This document shows, one piece after another, positions 46,101 to 53,089 of a stretch of DNA of 64,000 bases. Source of the DNA: Bradyrhizobium manausense (GTDB lineage Bacteria > Pseudomonadota > Alphaproteobacteria > Rhizobiales > Xanthobacteraceae); contig NZ_JAFCJI010000004.1 in NCBI RefSeq assembly GCF_018131105.1, positions 62,001 through 126,000 of the forward strand, read 5' to 3'. How positions within the stretch are numbered: position 1 is the first letter of the stretch; the number at the start of each line of letters is the position of its first letter. The translations under genes were made by a program, and so were the position numbers. The notes beneath the pieces were generated by a model that searched no databases, was not told the DNA's origin, and saw only the letters and a program-made list of their open reading frames with translations.

Positions 46101-48826
46101 TCTTCTCCGGCGGCAGGCGCGATTTCGAGTCCCTCAAGCTGGGCGTGGTTACCTTCGATCCGCAGTTCCGGCCCGCAAACGACGATGTGCTGCAGCAGAC
46201 CGCCGAAAGCTGCATCCGGCTGCTCGGGAAGCGACGGCGCATCGACACCCACCGGGCCACTGCCGACCGCAACGACCTTCCGAGATACATCAGCGACTAC
46301 GTCACATCGGTCGCCAATCTCAACGCCCGGGATGCCACGTCCTTGCTCCAGGAGGTGCTCGGACTTATGACTCGTTCCAGAGTCTACAACCAGGGCATTT
46401 TGGAGTTCGACCGGCTGTTCGTCAGAAGGCCTGGCGAAAATTACTTCCAGTGCGGCATTTGCTCGCGGGTTCATCTCCATCGCAGTGGTGGTGTCTGCAG
46501 CAACTGCACGGCCCCACTGGGAACCCCTCTGCGGATCGGCGTCGACGACGCCCGCGAGGGTGTAGATTATTACACATGGCTGGCGACGCAGGCCGGACCC
46601 GTATTCCGGCTGAACTGCGCCGAGATGACGGGACAAACCGACAAGGTGGTCGCCAAAGACCGGCAGCGTCTCTTTCAGAACGTTCCGATCGGCGACGAAT
46701 TCGGCCTTACCGACAATCTGGACCTTCTGAGCGTCACTACGACTATGGAAGCCGGCGTGGACATCGGCTCGCTGCTCGCCGCCATGATGGCGAACATGCC
46801 TCCCATGCGGTTCAATTACCAGCAGCGGGTCGGCCGGGCGGGTCGCCGAGGCGCCGCCGTGTCGATCGCCCTCACCTTGTGCAGAGGGCGGAGCCACGAT
46901 GACTACTACTTCCAGCGTCCGGACCGCATCACCGCAGACCCTCCTCCACCGCCTTACGTCGACACGAACAGAAGGCAGATACTGCAGCGCGTCCTGAACA
47001 AAGAAGTGCTCCGAGCGGCCTTCACCGAACTCAATCTGTTCGCTACCCCCGATGGCGACAGCGTGCATGGCGAATTCGGACGGGCCAACGCGTGGACGAA
47101 TCCTCCGGACCAGCAGCCGGCCGGCTACGCGGGGACAACGGTGGCAGAAATAATTCAGGAATGGATCGACACGCACCCTAACGAGGTCGAGCACGCATGC
47201 GATACGCTGCTGCTCGGAACGGTGATGAGCAACGATCCGGCCTCACGCACCGAGAGCCTCGATTTCGTGCGTACGCAGCTTGTCCAGCGGATCACCGGTG
47301 CCAGCCAGGACATCACTCTCGTCCAAGACGCCCTAAGCGAACGTCTCGCGAACCATGGTTTGCTTCCGATGTTCGGCTTCCCTACGCGCGCCCGCAATCT
47401 CTATCACAGCAGACCACGCAGATGGCCCGCACGCGATGTGGTTGACCGTGATCTTGAGCTCGCCGTCAGCATGTTCGCTCCCGGCGCTGAAACTGTAAAG
47501 GAAAGGGCAATTCACACGTCCATCGGTGTCGTCAGATACTTCCCGCAAGGCCAGATGGTCGAAGAGGATCCGGACCCTCTCGGACCGCCCGTGACGGTCG
47601 GCGTCTGCGGTAATTGTCAGCACGTGGAAACGGTCAACTTGGCCGGTGGCCCGTGTCCGACGTGCGGTGCGCCAGAGGGAGACGGCGACCGGCAATATCG
47701 TCTTCTCGACCTACGCCAGCCCAAGGGCTTCACCAGCTACTATACGGGCGCCCGCGATTACGACGGCGCTTTCGAATTCGTTCCGCGGGCAGCCCGTCCC
47801 AAGGTCGGACGGCCCCAATTCGCCATCAACCCCCATCTCAATTTCGAGGTCGGGTCGGGTGACGAAGGAAGACTCTACGTCATCAACGACAATGGCGGCC
47901 GACTCTACGAGCTGGTGCGAATATCGCAAAATTCGCACGCCATGGTGGACGTAGGAGCCATGCAGTCGGCCGAACAGAAAAGCGCGGCGGCGGAAAATCG
48001 AAGAGCCCGACAGGTCGCACCCAATCCTATCGGGCAGCCTGTGAGATGCGCACTCGCCGCGATAAGCCGGACCGACATGATGCTGCTTGGCATCAGGGAT
48101 TTCGGAACTGGACGTGGCGCAGATCCCAGGACCCCGCAGGGCCGAGCCGCCTTGTATTCGCTCTCGTTCATGCTCCGAAGAGCCGCCGCGGTTCTGCTCG
48201 ACATCCAGGACCACGAATTGAAGTCAGGCATCCGCAGCGTAGAGGACGTGGCGACCCAAGTTACCGGGCAGGTTTTCTTGTGCGACACGCTGGAGAACGG
48301 TGCGGGCTACTCGACGTATCTGGGCCAGCCCCCCGTGGCAGAAAAGCTGCTTCGGATGATCTGCGAACCTGGCCACAAAGACTTTTTCGAGAGACTGGAA
48401 GACGGGACGCATTCGGATGCCTGCGATACATCGTGTCCCGACTGCCTGCGCAGCTACAGCAATCTGCAATATCACAACCTGCTGGACTGGAGGCTCGCCG
48501 CCGATCTCGCTGCTTTGGCTCTAGACGCGAATGTAACGATCTCGCTGTCTTCGCCCAGATGGAGCCGCGTTGTCGACAAGGCCGCGACCACTCTACTCAA
48601 CGCCCGGCCTGGCCATCGGCGCCTAACGATCGCGGGCCTTCCGGCGATCGCCAACGGGACAGACGTCAAGATCATAACGCATCCGTTGTGGCTGACTGGC
48701 CCCGGAGTGAACCCCTGCCGGGACATTGCCCGCGCATGGAACGAGGCCGAGCGTGTGCATGGGCTCCACATTGATCCGGAGGCTTCCTTCGTTTCAGTGT
48801 TCAAAGCGCTCCGGCAGCCACTATAG
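43172..48826 (+). CDS. druE: DruE-type DUF1998 superfamily 2 helicase
   Basis: 1,884 residues. The helicase core has Q-motif ELYRHQVEMLQ, Walker A LTGTGSGKTES (about 126-136), motif II VVDELHSYRGTPGTEVAYII (about 345-364), motif III SASLGS and motif VI QQRVGRAGRRGAAVSIALTL (about 1,215). Cysteine pairs (CTNPGCTG, CQCGSRVLEMLYCEPCGD; CGICSRVHLHRSGGVCSNC; CGNCQHV..CPTCG) are probable zinc sites. The C-terminus is DUF1998: CDTLENGAGYSTYLGQPP, CDTSCPDCLRSYSNLQYHNL. A helicase of this length with DUF1998 is the hallmark of Druantia; MrfA-like and DISARM DrmA/B are relatives but shorter or split. Probably unwinds or translocates on invading DNA. Confidence 0.85.
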   Translation: MTDAMAVFRGLKEAYLRYFDSPFDLRFDELVEERRALLDRDGVLYRDPLIEPQPPYIGSRHDVVAAASAALSGAAGWSPQAIADLGQFAATGLFSTTGAAPIELYRHQVEMLQISSAERRDAVILTGTGSGKTESIYLPVFASLIRESMNWPEAPAAPRNDWWDMTPQPGQGARTRHPRIGQRAHEQGARLPGVRALVMYPLNALAEDQMTRLRQSLDSNAVRDWLRNNRKGNRFWFGRYIGSTPVPGRPSSDDAVNRLRDAMKKLAETARTARAAGHGDAERFFPRLDGGEMWSRWDMQDAPPDILVTNYSMLNIMLMRDVETPIFASTRDWLASSPENVFHLVVDELHSYRGTPGTEVAYIIRVLLDRIGLHPDHPQLRILASSASLGSDDVKAQEYLSQFFGTSRAFGFVRGGATPIPAGAIGRLRGLAGTFAQLGQAIEADVEADINDSIDSLSDASGSPRPSATLSLENRLGEALGVAGIPDAVRAACNSGSDEQPVVRPLTPGRIGARLFPEAEPHVAASAGQGIVSSLALARNGAGAPLLPLREHVFFRNVQGIWACTNPGCTGVTRVEADIPVGKLFDRAVTTCQCGSRVLEMLYCEPCGDVFLGGYKRDLRNNAWSLVPDDPNIEKAPDHSASDRTYFNYAVYWPSRTAAGLRAPQKDHWDQDGVRRSWHRARYDHLTGELELARNQQSATGWIYYVKRLHEPNAAVVALTTPSAQNERPAVCPRCEANWAKLASAAPIRTQRTGFQKTAQVLTDALLREIAPVTEGADHAVEDSRRKLVLFSDSRQDAAKLAVGVAKSHWLDAMRQVLVEGVSDEARGILAFDRRLRMEALTAEEERLADAFAAARQEAASAMMAVQLGQGARPSRLGGYTNQALKDKVLAEARDGVLPIRSMQDQAERKLLANGMNPGGVDRSVTWTDLDHQTGDWPRLFDWQLDPPAFKQVLTPDEIEHRRRIGNAEREAIAESIFSGGRRDFESLKLGVVTFDPQFRPANDDVLQQTAESCIRLLGKRRRIDTHRATADRNDLPRYISDYVTSVANLNARDATSLLQEVLGLMTRSRVYNQGILEFDRLFVRRPGENYFQCGICSRVHLHRSGGVCSNCTAPLGTPLRIGVDDAREGVDYYTWLATQAGPVFRLNCAEMTGQTDKVVAKDRQRLFQNVPIGDEFGLTDNLDLLSVTTTMEAGVDIGSLLAAMMANMPPMRFNYQQRVGRAGRRGAAVSIALTLCRGRSHDDYYFQRPDRITADPPPPPYVDTNRRQILQRVLNKEVLRAAFTELNLFATPDGDSVHGEFGRANAWTNPPDQQPAGYAGTTVAEIIQEWIDTHPNEVEHACDTLLLGTVMSNDPASRTESLDFVRTQLVQRITGASQDITLVQDALSERLANHGLLPMFGFPTRARNLYHSRPRRWPARDVVDRDLELAVSMFAPGAETVKERAIHTSIGVVRYFPQGQMVEEDPDPLGPPVTVGVCGNCQHVETVNLAGGPCPTCGAPEGDGDRQYRLLDLRQPKGFTSYYTGARDYDGAFEFVPRAARPKVGRPQFAINPHLNFEVGSGDEGRLYVINDNGGRLYELVRISQNSHAMVDVGAMQSAEQKSAAAENRRARQVAPNPIGQPVRCALAAISRTDMMLLGIRDFGTGRGADPRTPQGRAALYSLSFMLRRAAAVLLDIQDHELKSGIRSVEDVATQVTGQVFLCDTLENGAGYSTYLGQPPVAEKLLRMICEPGHKDFFERLEDGTHSDACDTSCPDCLRSYSNLQYHNLLDWRLAADLAALALDANVTISLSSPRWSRVVDKAATTLLNARPGHRRLTIAGLPAIANGTDVKIITHPLWLTGPGVNPCRDIARAWNEAERVHGLHIDPEASFVSVFKALRQPL

Positions 48827-48828
48827 TC

Positions 48829-49992
48829 ATGGCGCCGCTCTCCATCGCCCCGCTCGCAAGCACCAGCCCGACCGCCGCCGCGGAAATGGCGGTCTGCGGC
48901 TTACGGGCAGGGCTTTCGTCCTGCAGAGACGCGGATGCGTGGGTCCTTCACGATCCCCGCCTCTGGCTGGGGATCGCCTTCCACTCGCTCATGGAAAAGG
49001 CGCGGCGGGGATTGGCCGGACCCGCTCTCGTGGCCGCCTGGAATGAAATCGTGGAGCGGTTCGCTCAAGAGGCCGGCCTGCACCAATTCGATCGCAGGTT
49101 CGCCAGCGCGGTTCATTGGCCAAACTACTATTTGGCCGAGGAGCGAGCAATCAGCGCAGCGGCCGATCTTGCCGCGAGATCAACCCCGCCCCACGCCCGT
49201 CCAGCGAGCGAACAGCAGCCGACTTCCGGTACAGAGAAGAGGCTTGTCGCCCGGTCGGGCCGGCTGGTCGGCCGCCCCGACCGCTTCAACAAGCACGCCG
49301 TCACAGACTACAAGTCAAACTTGCCCGACCAGACAACGGCCGCCGGATCCGAAATTTTCCGACGAAACCGCCGGCAAGTTCAAATCTACGCGGCGATTAT
49401 CGCCGAAGTTTGCGGCTTCTGGCCCGAAAAGGGCATTCTTGCTGCGGCTTCCGGAGAACTAATCGAGTTCGATCTCAATCCGACAGAGTGCGACGCTGAG
49501 GCCGATCGCGCAGTGCATGATCTCGAAGCTTGGAATCGAAGACTGGCGTCGGCTCGGCAATCTGCGGATATTGCAAGTCCGTCGGCGCAAGCATGTCAAA
49601 ACTGCAAATTTCAGCTTCTGTGTCCCGCATTCTGGCCGTGGCTCGCACAACATCAGGCAGCCGGCATGCCTCTGAATAATGTCGCCGTCACCGGCCGATT
49701 GAAATACGTTCAGCTAGGCAATGATGGCGACGTACAGACCGTTGCACTGGAGGGCGCATCTGCCAGCGTTCCCCAAATTGCGACGCCTAGTCTAGTTACC
49801 CGCCGTTCGATACATGGAGACCTATCGCAAAACCCGGTCGGCGCTGAATGCAGGATCGTGGGCGCCGAACTTCGCCGCGATGGACGCCTGGTCGCCGGCA
49901 TGCGGACCGTTCCAATGCCGATAGACCAGATACCCGAGATCGTCATTCGTGCGGACGCGACACGTCCGCTGGATGAGGTCCAGGTTGCCTAA
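48829..49992 (+). CDS. PD-(D/E)XK nuclease, RecB/Cas4-like
   Basis: 387 residues, two bases after druE. The nuclease core reads GRPDRFNKHAVTDYKSNLPD (about 147-166: D, then D-x-K) and RRQVQIYAAIIAEVCGFWPE (Q-x-x-x-Y). Cysteines CQNCKFQLLCPAFW (about 254-267) resemble the C-terminal Fe-S ligands of AddB and Cas4. The last 110 residues are beta-rich and might bind DNA. Probably cuts DNA opened by the helicase. Not a standard Druantia component, so an accessory of this locus. Confidence 0.8.
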   Translation: MAPLSIAPLASTSPTAAAEMAVCGLRAGLSSCRDADAWVLHDPRLWLGIAFHSLMEKARRGLAGPALVAAWNEIVERFAQEAGLHQFDRRFASAVHWPNYYLAEERAISAAADLAARSTPPHARPASEQQPTSGTEKRLVARSGRLVGRPDRFNKHAVTDYKSNLPDQTTAAGSEIFRRNRRQVQIYAAIIAEVCGFWPEKGILAAASGELIEFDLNPTECDAEADRAVHDLEAWNRRLASARQSADIASPSAQACQNCKFQLLCPAFWPWLAQHQAAGMPLNNVAVTGRLKYVQLGNDGDVQTVALEGASASVPQIATPSLVTRRSIHGDLSQNPVGAECRIVGAELRRDGRLVAGMRTVPMPIDQIPEIVIRADATRPLDEVQVA

Positions 49993-50431
49993 GCTTCGAA
50001 AGCTTCTCGCTCGGAGCAAAAGAGCTCCCTTGAGCAGGAGCGAAGCGATGTCGCGGATTCGCTCGACGGGTACGACGCCGGAGCGCGTGGTCCGACGGCT
50101 TCTCACCCAATCCGGCATCAAATACCGGATGAACGTTCGCGACCTTCCCGGGAAGCCCGATTTTGCCAACAAACGACGGAAGTTCGCAATCTTCGTGCAT
50201 GGCTGTTTTTGGCACTCACATGACAGCTGTTCGCTTGCTTCGGATCCAAAATCGAACCGTAGCTATTGGCGGCCAAAGCTTGAAAGAACGAAGGCTCGAG
50301 ACCTTGCACACGCGGAGAGGCTCAAAGAACTTGGCTATCGGGTGCTGATCATCTGGGAATGCTCATCGCGCAAACCCGAAATTGCCGCCGCGCAAATCGC
50401 CGACTTCTTCAAGAACGCTCTTACGCGATAG
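49985..50431 (+). CDS. vsr: Very short patch repair endonuclease Vsr
   Basis: 148 residues from a TTG at 49985 that overlaps the preceding stop; starting at the ATG of MSRIRSTGTTPE (50048) would remove the conserved N-terminal helix. Family blocks: MSRIRSTGTTPERVVRRLLT, DLPGKPDFANKRRKFAIFVH with the catalytic Asp, GCFWHSHDSC with zinc/His residues, YWRPKLERTK and GYRVLIIWECSSRKP. Vsr nicks at T:G mismatches left by deaminated 5-methylcytosine, so it protects the host from mutations caused by the methylase at 37007. Confidence 0.92.
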   Translation: MPKLRKLLARSKRAPLSRSEAMSRIRSTGTTPERVVRRLLTQSGIKYRMNVRDLPGKPDFANKRRKFAIFVHGCFWHSHDSCSLASDPKSNRSYWRPKLERTKARDLAHAERLKELGYRVLIIWECSSRKPEIAAAQIADFFKNALTR

Positions 50432-50434
50432 CTT

Positions 50435-50635
50435 TCAGCGCGCTCGCTTGTTCTGCCGCCGCTTCAAGAACTCCCTCGCCGCCTGCTCCATCACGTCCCA
50501 AGCGGCCCGATGCTCCTCGATCGCGACCTGCTTGATGTCCGCGATGACCTCTTTGTCCATCATCGCCAGGAACGTCACACGGTCGCCGATCGGCGTCCGC
50601 TTGCCCCTTTTCGGCGCCTTCTTCTTCCCAACCAT
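50435..50635 (-). CDS. Ribbon-helix-helix type small DNA-binding protein
   Basis: 66 residues, very basic (starts MVGKKKAPKRGKRTPIGDRV). The pattern of a short strand TPIGDRVTFLAMM followed by two helices, KEVIADIKQVAIEEHRAAWD and VMEQAAREFLKRRQ, fits the ribbon-helix-helix fold of ParG/CopG-like repressors. It reads away from the protease operon, with a duplicated palindrome between the two (50711-50745), so it is probably the repressor of both. Converges with vsr, three bases apart. Confidence 0.75.
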   Translation of the reverse strand: MVGKKKAPKRGKRTPIGDRVTFLAMMDKEVIADIKQVAIEEHRAAWDVMEQAAREFLKRRQNKRAR

Positions 50636-50710
50636 CCGCCCATCCGCTGCGCAATAAGCCTCCGTTAACCATAAGGCTGGGCTGGCCTGGGCGCCAGAGA
50701 CGACGGCCAG

Positions 50711-50745
50711 TCTTATATAAGACGCCCGTCCCTTCTTATATAAGA
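50711..50745. promoter_or_regulatory. Duplicated palindromic operator, TCTTATATAAGA twice
   Basis: TCTTATATAAGA at 50711-50722 and again at 50734-50745 (extended to 14 bp, 50733-50746), both perfect palindromes with centres 23 bp apart. They stand between the RHH gene (start 50635, leftward) and the operon starting at 50831. A possible promoter TTGACT (50762) with TCTTAA 17 bp later lies just downstream. Ribbon-helix-helix dimers bind pairs of such sites. Confidence 0.75.
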
Positions 50746-50830
50746 AGAACGCGCTAACCGCTTGACTCGAGCTGACCTTCCTGCTCTTAATGTTCTTGTT
50801 TCGTTCTCATGTTGAGTGGTTAGCGTCGTG

Positions 50831-51376
50831 ATGTCGAGTGTGCTGCAGGACTGGAGGCTGGGGCTGATCGAAGCCCATTCCGACCTCTTCCGCTCGCCAG
50901 CGGGCGCTCCTGAGGGGGCGGAGGGTTACCCGGAGTGCGGCCCCGGCTGGCGCGACCTCATTGACCGCTGCTGCGTCCGGATCCGGGCGGCGGTCGCAGC
51001 CGACAGCGGCAGCTTCCGGTTCACGCAGATGAAAGAGAAGTACGCCACGATCAGGATGTACTGGACCGGCCGTCTCTCTCCGGAAGCGAGCGCCCACGTC
51101 GAGGAGGCGATCGATCTGGCCGAAGCCCGCAGCGCCTGCACGTGCGATGTGTGCGGCCAGGCGGGCGTCCTCCGGACGGGCGGGTGGCTGACCACCCGCT
51201 GCGACCTGCATGCGGAGGGACACGCCCCCGCCGAAGTCCGGCCCGGCTTCGAGAACATCCACATCATCCAGTACGGGCTGGGCGCGCAGCGGCGGATCGT
51301 GTGCCGCCGCTACGACCGGGAGGACGACGCCTTCGTGGACGTCGACCCCACCTCGCTCGGCATCGAGGAGAACTGA
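50831..51376 (+). CDS. Hypothetical protein with zinc-finger-like motif
   Basis: 181 residues from ATG 50831 (MSSVLQDWRLGLIEAHSDLF). Cysteines in RSACTCDVCGQAGVLRTGGW followed by TTRCDLHAEGH could bind one zinc. The first part (ECGPGWRDLIDRCCVRIRAA, FRFTQMKEKYATIRMYWTGR) is the type of small protein often found in rhizobial plasmids and islands without known function. First gene of an operon of five: the next ATG follows after one base. Confidence 0.75.
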   Translation: MSSVLQDWRLGLIEAHSDLFRSPAGAPEGAEGYPECGPGWRDLIDRCCVRIRAAVAADSGSFRFTQMKEKYATIRMYWTGRLSPEASAHVEEAIDLAEARSACTCDVCGQAGVLRTGGWLTTRCDLHAEGHAPAEVRPGFENIHIIQYGLGAQRRIVCRRYDREDDAFVDVDPTSLGIEEN

Positions 51377-51377
51377 G

Positions 51378-51578
51378 ATGGCCACGTTCCGCTGCCGGAC
51401 CTGCCACCAGGAAGACGCCGCCGTCTACGACGCGTCCCGCCACGCCTGCCCTCGCTGCGGCTCGCGCGAGGTGCAGTTCGCGATCGGCATCGACGAGATG
51501 CCCGACCCCCTGATCGACGCGATCCTCGAACTCGCCGACGGGGCCGAACCCCTCGATCGCGATCGCGAGGAGGACTGA
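51378..51578 (+). CDS. Small zinc-ribbon protein
   Basis: 66 residues with two CxxC knuckles, FRCRTCHQEDAAVYDAS and HACPRCGSREVQF, forming a probable zinc ribbon, and an acidic C-terminus (DGAEPLDRDREED). One base after the preceding stop and two before the next start, so translation is coupled. No specific family; might be a partner or adaptor of the phosphoesterase. Confidence 0.75.
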   Translation: MATFRCRTCHQEDAAVYDASRHACPRCGSREVQFAIGIDEMPDPLIDAILELADGAEPLDRDREED

Positions 51579-51580
51579 CC

Positions 51581-52405
51581 ATGCGCCTCTGGGTCATGTC
51601 GGACATCCACCTCGAGCTGACGCGCGGCTGGGACCTCCCGCCCGCCGAAGCGCGTCCGGATTTCGACGTGATGATCGTCGCCGGCGACTTGATCCCGCGC
51701 GCCGAGCGCGGCGTCGGCTGGCTGCTCGAGCGCGTGCCCGGCCGGCCCGTTGTCTATGTCATGGGTAATCATGAGCCGTACGGGGAAGACATCGATATCG
51801 ATCTTGAGAAAGCCCGAACCGCGGCAGCCGGCACGAACATCCACGTCTTGCAGAACGACACCGTGCGCGTCGGCAACGTCATTTTCGCGGGCGCGACGCT
51901 GTGGACGGACTTCGCCCTGCACGGGGACCCGCACGGCGCCATGGTCCTCGCAGGCGACCGCATGAATGACTTCAAGAAAATCCGACGCAACAGCTACAAG
52001 GAGCGCTTCCTGCCGCATCACGCGCTGACCCGGCACGTCAAATCCTGGGCGTTCTTGGAGGCCGAAATGCGTAAGCCGCGCGGCCAGGACCGCCTGGTCG
52101 TCGTCACGCATCACGCGCCGGTGCGCCAGATGTCATCAGCCGCTTCGCGTCGGGGCATCGATTACGCGCTCGACCCCGCCTACCGCAGCGATCTGACGCG
52201 ACTGATGGTGCCGGCGCCCGACGAGGGACGCGGGGCGTTGCGCCCCGCCGACCTCTGGCTCTACGGCCACACCCACGAGTCCTTCGACGCCGTGATCGGC
52301 GAGACCCGGGTCGTATCGAATGCGAAGGGGTACGGGCCTTGGGCGCCCTCCATGCGCACCTGGGACAATCCGCACTTCGACGAACGCCTCATCATCGAGA
52401 TCTGA
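51581..52405 (+). CDS. Calcineurin-like metallophosphoesterase
   Basis: 274 residues. The five metal-binding motifs are present: MSDIHLELT (D-x-H), IVAGDLIPRA (GD), VMGNHEPYG (GNHE), VVVTHHAPVRQMSS (H) and YGHTHESFDAV (GHTH). It is therefore an active-looking phosphoesterase acting on nucleotides, phosphoproteins or nucleic-acid ends; the substrate is not evident. Third gene of the protease operon. Confidence 0.88.
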   Translation: MRLWVMSDIHLELTRGWDLPPAEARPDFDVMIVAGDLIPRAERGVGWLLERVPGRPVVYVMGNHEPYGEDIDIDLEKARTAAAGTNIHVLQNDTVRVGNVIFAGATLWTDFALHGDPHGAMVLAGDRMNDFKKIRRNSYKERFLPHHALTRHVKSWAFLEAEMRKPRGQDRLVVVTHHAPVRQMSSAASRRGIDYALDPAYRSDLTRLMVPAPDEGRGALRPADLWLYGHTHESFDAVIGETRVVSNAKGYGPWAPSMRTWDNPHFDERLIIEI

Positions 52406-52492
52406 AAGGGACCGGCCCATGACCGACATCGACAATCAGAAGCACCCCGAAGCCAACCCGCCCCTCCACGTCCAGGTTTCGAGTGTTTCGTC

Positions 52493-53089
52493 ATGTTCAG
52501 GCCCAAGCCCCGCCCCCGCCCCGACCTCTTCGTTTCCGCAAAAGCGCCCGTTCCGATCCCCGCGCGACACCCTGCTCTTCGAGAAGCGCTGGTCCAGGCG
52601 TCGCTCGATCCGGCGGTCCGGTCGATCCGCCACATTCCGTCGTCGCCTGTTGCGTCCGCACCGCTAGAGCCGGTCGACGTCGACGCCGTCGTTCTCACGA
52701 AGGACGACGGCCGCTTCCACCTCGACGTGGTGCCGGCCAGGCAGGTCAGGGATCTCGACGACGAGGGGCTGGTCCTGATCGCACTGCGCGAACTGGAGCT
52801 CAAGCCGCTGGTCGTCACGGCCGATGAGCTCCATCGCGAGCCCCGCTGCAGCAACTGCCGCATCGTCTGGCCGAACCGCGGCCGCTTCGTGCCGGTGGGC
52901 CTGCGCATCCGTATTCTACAGATCCTGCGCGACGACGGCCCGATGGAGCTCATCCGCCTGCTGGAGAGCGTCCGCTCAGACACCGACCCGACGCCCTCGG
53001 TACTCTCCCTCGCCTGCGACGACCTTCTCGAGATCGACCTGGTGTCCCAGCCGCTCGGGCCGGCGACCATCGTGAGGGTGCGCTCGTGA
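52493..53089 (+). CDS. TnsA-like protein lacking catalytic residues
   Basis: 198 residues. Reads like the second half of a TnsA endonuclease: VDVDAVVLTKDDGRFHLDVV in place of the PDF...EIK core, then LALRELELKPLVVTADELH seen as LIALRELELKPLVVTADELH (compare KLWLARRVCEKRGWKFRVLT in the tnsA below) and a winged-helix tail (LRIRILQILRDDGPMELIRL, LLEIDLVSQPLGPATIVRV). The E-x-K active-site residues are missing. The ATG has no ribosome site; an ATG at 52419 with AAAGGGA opens another short frame just before. Overlaps the protease gene by four bases. The TnsA relation is a by-eye inference. Confidence 0.55.
   Translation: MFRPKPRPRPDLFVSAKAPVPIPARHPALREALVQASLDPAVRSIRHIPSSPVASAPLEPVDVDAVVLTKDDGRFHLDVVPARQVRDLDDEGLVLIALRELELKPLVVTADELHREPRCSNCRIVWPNRGRFVPVGLRIRILQILRDDGPMELIRLLESVRSDTDPTPSVLSLACDDLLEIDLVSQPLGPATIVRVRS

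Noticed and set aside
38368..48826. DISARM system (methylase plus DUF1998 helicase).
   Set aside because: DISARM has a separate SNF2-type DrmA, a DUF1998 DrmB and a PLD-family DrmC; here helicase and DUF1998 are in one very long chain and no PLD protein is present, which fits Druantia better.
52419..52667. ATG with a good ribosome site opening an 82-codon frame before the TnsA-like gene.
   Set aside because: After about 25 residues the translation is low-complexity Pro/Ser/Arg and lies over the coding sequence of the 52493 frame. It may be a short leader or a frameshift remnant.
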